DNA from: SAR116 cluster bacterium AG-426-B08
GTDB lineage: Bacteria; Pseudomonadota; Alphaproteobacteria; Puniceispirillales; Marisalimonadaceae
Direction: 5' to 3'
Assembly: GCA_003213175.1 (NCBI GenBank)
Contig: QCNN01000002.1
Coordinates: 57,092-121,091, forward strand
Length of the DNA stretch: 64,000 nucleotides
This document shows positions 61,042 through 64,000 of the stretch, in pieces. The notes beneath the pieces were generated by a model. That model was given only the letters and a program-made list of their open reading frames with translations. It searched no databases and was not told the DNA's origin. Positions within the stretch are counted from its first letter, which is position 1, and each line of letters begins with the position of its first letter. The translations under genes and the position numbers were made by a program.

Positions 61042-61896
61042 GTGCCTACTGTACTAGCTGAAAAAGAAAAGATACAATTTCTGGAAAACGGATATACTAT
61101 TGTTAAGAAATTTTTTGATGAAGAAGAAATAGAACTTTTGCAAAGAGCATCAATCGAAGACCCGGCAATAAGAAAACATTTTTACGATAGAAAAGACTCT
61201 GAAGGATTAATTACAAAGATGGTAGCTTGGAATCATCCTGATGATAGCATATATGGCGTTGTAGCAAGATCCTATAAATTAGTTGATACAATGGAAGATT
61301 TGCTTGGAGGAGAAGTTTATCATTATCATTCAAAAATCACTGCCAAAGAGCCTTATGATGGAGGTGCCTGGGAATGGCATCAAGATTATGGTTATTGGTA
61401 TAATAATGGGTGTCTTTTCCCTCATATGGCTACAGCTATGATAGCTCTTGATAAATGTACAAAAGAAAATGGATGTCTTCAAATTCTTGCTGGTTCAAAT
61501 CAAATCGGGAGAATTGATCACGCATTGTTAGAAAGTGGTCAAGTTGGCGTAGACCTTAAAAGAGTTGAAGAGGCTAAAAAGCATTTAAAGCTAGTATACT
61601 GTGAGATTGAACCAGGTGATGTTTTGTTTTTTCATTGCAACACTTTACACAGATCAGATAAAAATAAATCAGATCAAAGAAGATGGACTTTGTTATGTTG
61701 TTATAATGCTGCTAGAAATAATCCTTTTTTGGAGCACCATCATCCAAGATATACGCCTTTAAAAAAAGTACCAGATGAGGAAATTAAAAAAGCTGGAGAA
61801 AGATTTTTAAATCCTGATAGTACGGGAGCCTTTTTAAGTAGGCCTACTGCACCGCCTACATTAAAAAATAAAAGTGGAAAACTTTTCACTAGTTAG
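61042..61896 (+). CDS. Phytanoyl-CoA dioxygenase (PhyH) family protein
   Basis: WEWHQDYGYWY (HxD), CLQILAGSNQIGRIDH, PGDVLFFHCNTLHRSDKN; GTG start. Confidence 0.9.
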   Translation: MPTVLAEKEKIQFLENGYTIVKKFFDEEEIELLQRASIEDPAIRKHFYDRKDSEGLITKMVAWNHPDDSIYGVVARSYKLVDTMEDLLGGEVYHYHSKITAKEPYDGGAWEWHQDYGYWYNNGCLFPHMATAMIALDKCTKENGCLQILAGSNQIGRIDHALLESGQVGVDLKRVEEAKKHLKLVYCEIEPGDVLFFHCNTLHRSDKNKSDQRRWTLLCCYNAARNNPFLEHHHPRYTPLKKVPDEEIKKAGERFLNPDSTGAFLSRPTAPPTLKNKSGKLFTS

Positions 61897-62696
61897 TATT
61901 TTTCTACTTCGTTTTGTAAAAATAATGCAAGACTCTTATCGTCTAGATAGGGTAATTCTTCATTTTTATAATATTTACAAACTTTAAAATTAATAGGTTT
62001 ATCAAGACTTTTTTTGATTTCATATAAATAAAGACTTTGTTTTACAGTTTGATGAATTCTAGAGGCGACTTGAAAAAGATTTGAGTTTGATCCTTCAAAT
62101 TTTGTTAGTAAAAAGTCACATTTTGATGAATTTATAATTTTGCCAAGCATGGGTTTCCAAATTTCTTCTTGGACAGGCTGTCCTTTTCTTCTTGACCAAG
62201 CAACTGCTCCAGCAGGAAAAATTGCAATAACACCATTTTTTTTCAAAATTTCAATAGCTTTTCTTCTAACTAAAACATTATTTCTCATTGCATTTTTAGA
62301 ATTACTAAAGTCTATGGGTAGAATGCTGTGAGCTAAAGAGGGTTCTTTTTGAAGAATCCCATGAGCTATGACTTTAAATTTTGGGTCAATTCTTGAGGCT
62401 ATCCAGGCTAAAAATACCCCATCAGTAACACCAAAAGGATGATTAGCAGCAATAACTAATCCTCTTTTTTTATTTTTTTCTGGTAATAAAAAATTTGGCT
62501 TTATAATTCCCAATGATTCAATGGCTTGATCCCAGAGAGCATTACCTTTCTTGTCTTTAACTTTATCTGTATAAGTCTCGTATCTTTTTTTCAGAGCTAT
62601 CCTTGCTGAACAAGTTTCCACTATGTTAATGAACAATCTATGGTGAAAAGGCAACCAAGGTTCAGCATATGTAATTTTAACAATATTTTTATTCAT
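61893..62696 (-). CDS. Lysophospholipid acyltransferase-like (PlsC-type) protein
   Basis: NHPFGVTDGVFLAWIAS (NHxxxxD variant), AIFPAGAVAWSRRKG. Confidence 0.7.
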   Translation of the reverse strand: MNKNIVKITYAEPWLPFHHRLFINIVETCSARIALKKRYETYTDKVKDKKGNALWDQAIESLGIIKPNFLLPEKNKKRGLVIAANHPFGVTDGVFLAWIASRIDPKFKVIAHGILQKEPSLAHSILPIDFSNSKNAMRNNVLVRRKAIEILKKNGVIAIFPAGAVAWSRRKGQPVQEEIWKPMLGKIINSSKCDFLLTKFEGSNSNLFQVASRIHQTVKQSLYLYEIKKSLDKPINFKVCKYYKNEELPYLDDKSLALFLQNEVEKY

Positions 62697-62818
62697 CTAT
62701 ATAATAATCCATAAAAAAATGTATTTTTTATTTTTTACAAATTTGATTTATATAAAATAAAATTTTTTTCAACATAAATATTATTTCACAATAATTTTAA
62801 AAAACAAAATTAATTGTT

Positions 62819-63991
62819 CTAAAATTTTGGATTAATGGCGGTGATTTTTGAAAAACATTTTTCTAAATCATAACCAACCTCAATAAGGATATCTTCCCTA
62901 AATCTTCTAGTTAAAAATTGAACACCTTTTGGAATATTTTGATCAGTTATTCCATTACAAAAACTTAGACCAGGTAATCCTATATAAGGAGGTGCAATTT
63001 GAGGTAGCATAGATGAAAAGACATAATCAAAATCTTCTATTGATTTAACATCTTTTAAATCCTCAAATGGAGGATCCCCAGATATTGGGCAGAGAATTAA
63101 AGGATATTTATCAAAAAAATGACTCCATTTCCGACCAAGTGTTGCTCTTTGTTGCAAAGCATCCATAAATTTTTCTATAGAAGTATCTGGACATTTTTTG
63201 GACATTTGTTCAAAGATGAATGAAGCATCTTTATTATCTTCTTTATTGATAGCGACTCCAGAGGTTCGTCTAAATTCAGCGAGCCAAAGAACGGCCTGGT
63301 AGTGAGCTAAATCCTCAAAATCAGGACCTGTTACTTCTTCAACTATCCATCCCAAAGATTCTAACTTTTTTGCAACATCATTTAAATTTTCTATTACTGA
63401 GCCTTCTATTTTCAACCCTTTAATTTGAGTTAATAGAGCAATTTTTTTTGGTAATTTTGGAAGTTGGTTACTAATTGGTGACCACCAAGGATCATCATAA
63501 TTTTCCATACTCATAGCTTTTAATCCTAAATCTATATCTCTAATTGATCTAGCTAAAGGACCTGAAACAGCCATGATTTGACCACCAATTAATCTATCAG
63601 GAGTACTATAATTGATCATAGGAACTCTTCCTAAACTAGGTCTTAAACCATGAATGCCGCAGGCATATGCTGGATATCTTATTGAACCCGCAATATCTGT
63701 TCCATGACCAATTGCCCCAATACCAACTGCTGTAGCCGATGCAGCCCCTCCAGATGATCCACCAGGGGTAATCATTTTGTTGTGAGGATTTAGAGTATGT
63801 CCATGAATTGAATTATCAGTAAACCATCTAATGCTAAATGCAGGAGTATTACTCCTTCCAATAATAATACCATCAGCATCTTGAATATTTTTTACTACTG
63901 TACTGTCTTTTTCAGCAACAAGATTTTTTTGAATTTTAAGACCATTTGTTGATGCAAAACCTATTTGATCTGTATTGATTTTTACAGTCAT
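62819..63991 (-). CDS. Amidase signature family protein, possibly truncated at the window edge
   Basis: TPGGSSGGAASATAVGIGAIGHGTDIAGSIRYPA. Confidence 0.88.
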   Translation of the reverse strand: MTVKINTDQIGFASTNGLKIQKNLVAEKDSTVVKNIQDADGIIIGRSNTPAFSIRWFTDNSIHGHTLNPHNKMITPGGSSGGAASATAVGIGAIGHGTDIAGSIRYPAYACGIHGLRPSLGRVPMINYSTPDRLIGGQIMAVSGPLARSIRDIDLGLKAMSMENYDDPWWSPISNQLPKLPKKIALLTQIKGLKIEGSVIENLNDVAKKLESLGWIVEEVTGPDFEDLAHYQAVLWLAEFRRTSGVAINKEDNKDASFIFEQMSKKCPDTSIEKFMDALQQRATLGRKWSHFFDKYPLILCPISGDPPFEDLKDVKSIEDFDYVFSSMLPQIAPPYIGLPGLSFCNGITDQNIPKGVQFLTRRFREDILIEVGYDLEKCFSKITAINPKF

Positions 63992-64000
63992 TGGAACGCC

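Noticed and set aside
1-64000. CRISPR arrays, rRNA genes, IS transposases, NRPS/PKS clusters, restriction-modification systems
   Set aside because: None seen: no regularly spaced repeat arrays, no rRNA signatures, and no transposase, megasynthase or methylase/endonuclease pair among the ORFs.

Overview
AT-rich, densely packed chromosomal window, probably from a streamlined marine-type alphaproteobacterium (inferred from COQ9 next to rpsU, a TrcR/DUF1013 gene, GlnE, and gene content). About 42 kb is housekeeping metabolism: branched-chain amino acid ABC ATPases, an ivd/mccB acyl-CoA catabolism operon, gdhA/amt/glnE nitrogen genes, an fbp-tkt-pgk-gap-rpe-gph sugar-phosphate operon, pntAB, rpsU-COQ9-metA, purEK, leuA and lepA. 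The most interesting region is 42.67-51.95 kb. There, tRNA-Ser(GGA) is followed by what looks like a tandem array of two integrated elements. Element A (about 42762-48881) has an intact tyrosine integrase, a 17-bp att duplication of the tRNA 3' end, and paired GTACCCA repeats at both ends. Element B (about 48882-51948) has a truncated P4-type (DUF4102) integrase, a degenerate att copy, and paired TTGTAGAC repeats at both ends. Element A carries a YwqK/MORN-type protein and a Rap1a/Tai-like secreted protein. Element B carries two diverged copies of an unrecognised small-protein family (FAxxMR...GExLWPMHxW...LPD) plus other orphans. Downstream is a CDP-deoxysugar/glycan cluster in which rfbF is split at a 9-nt homopolymer. 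Other observations include a possible Leu leader peptide/attenuator upstream of leuA, a half-length GlnE, an mccB operon without mccA, and a TolA-like coiled-coil protein next to a paralog of its N-terminal domain. All calls come from reading the sequence; no database search was run.
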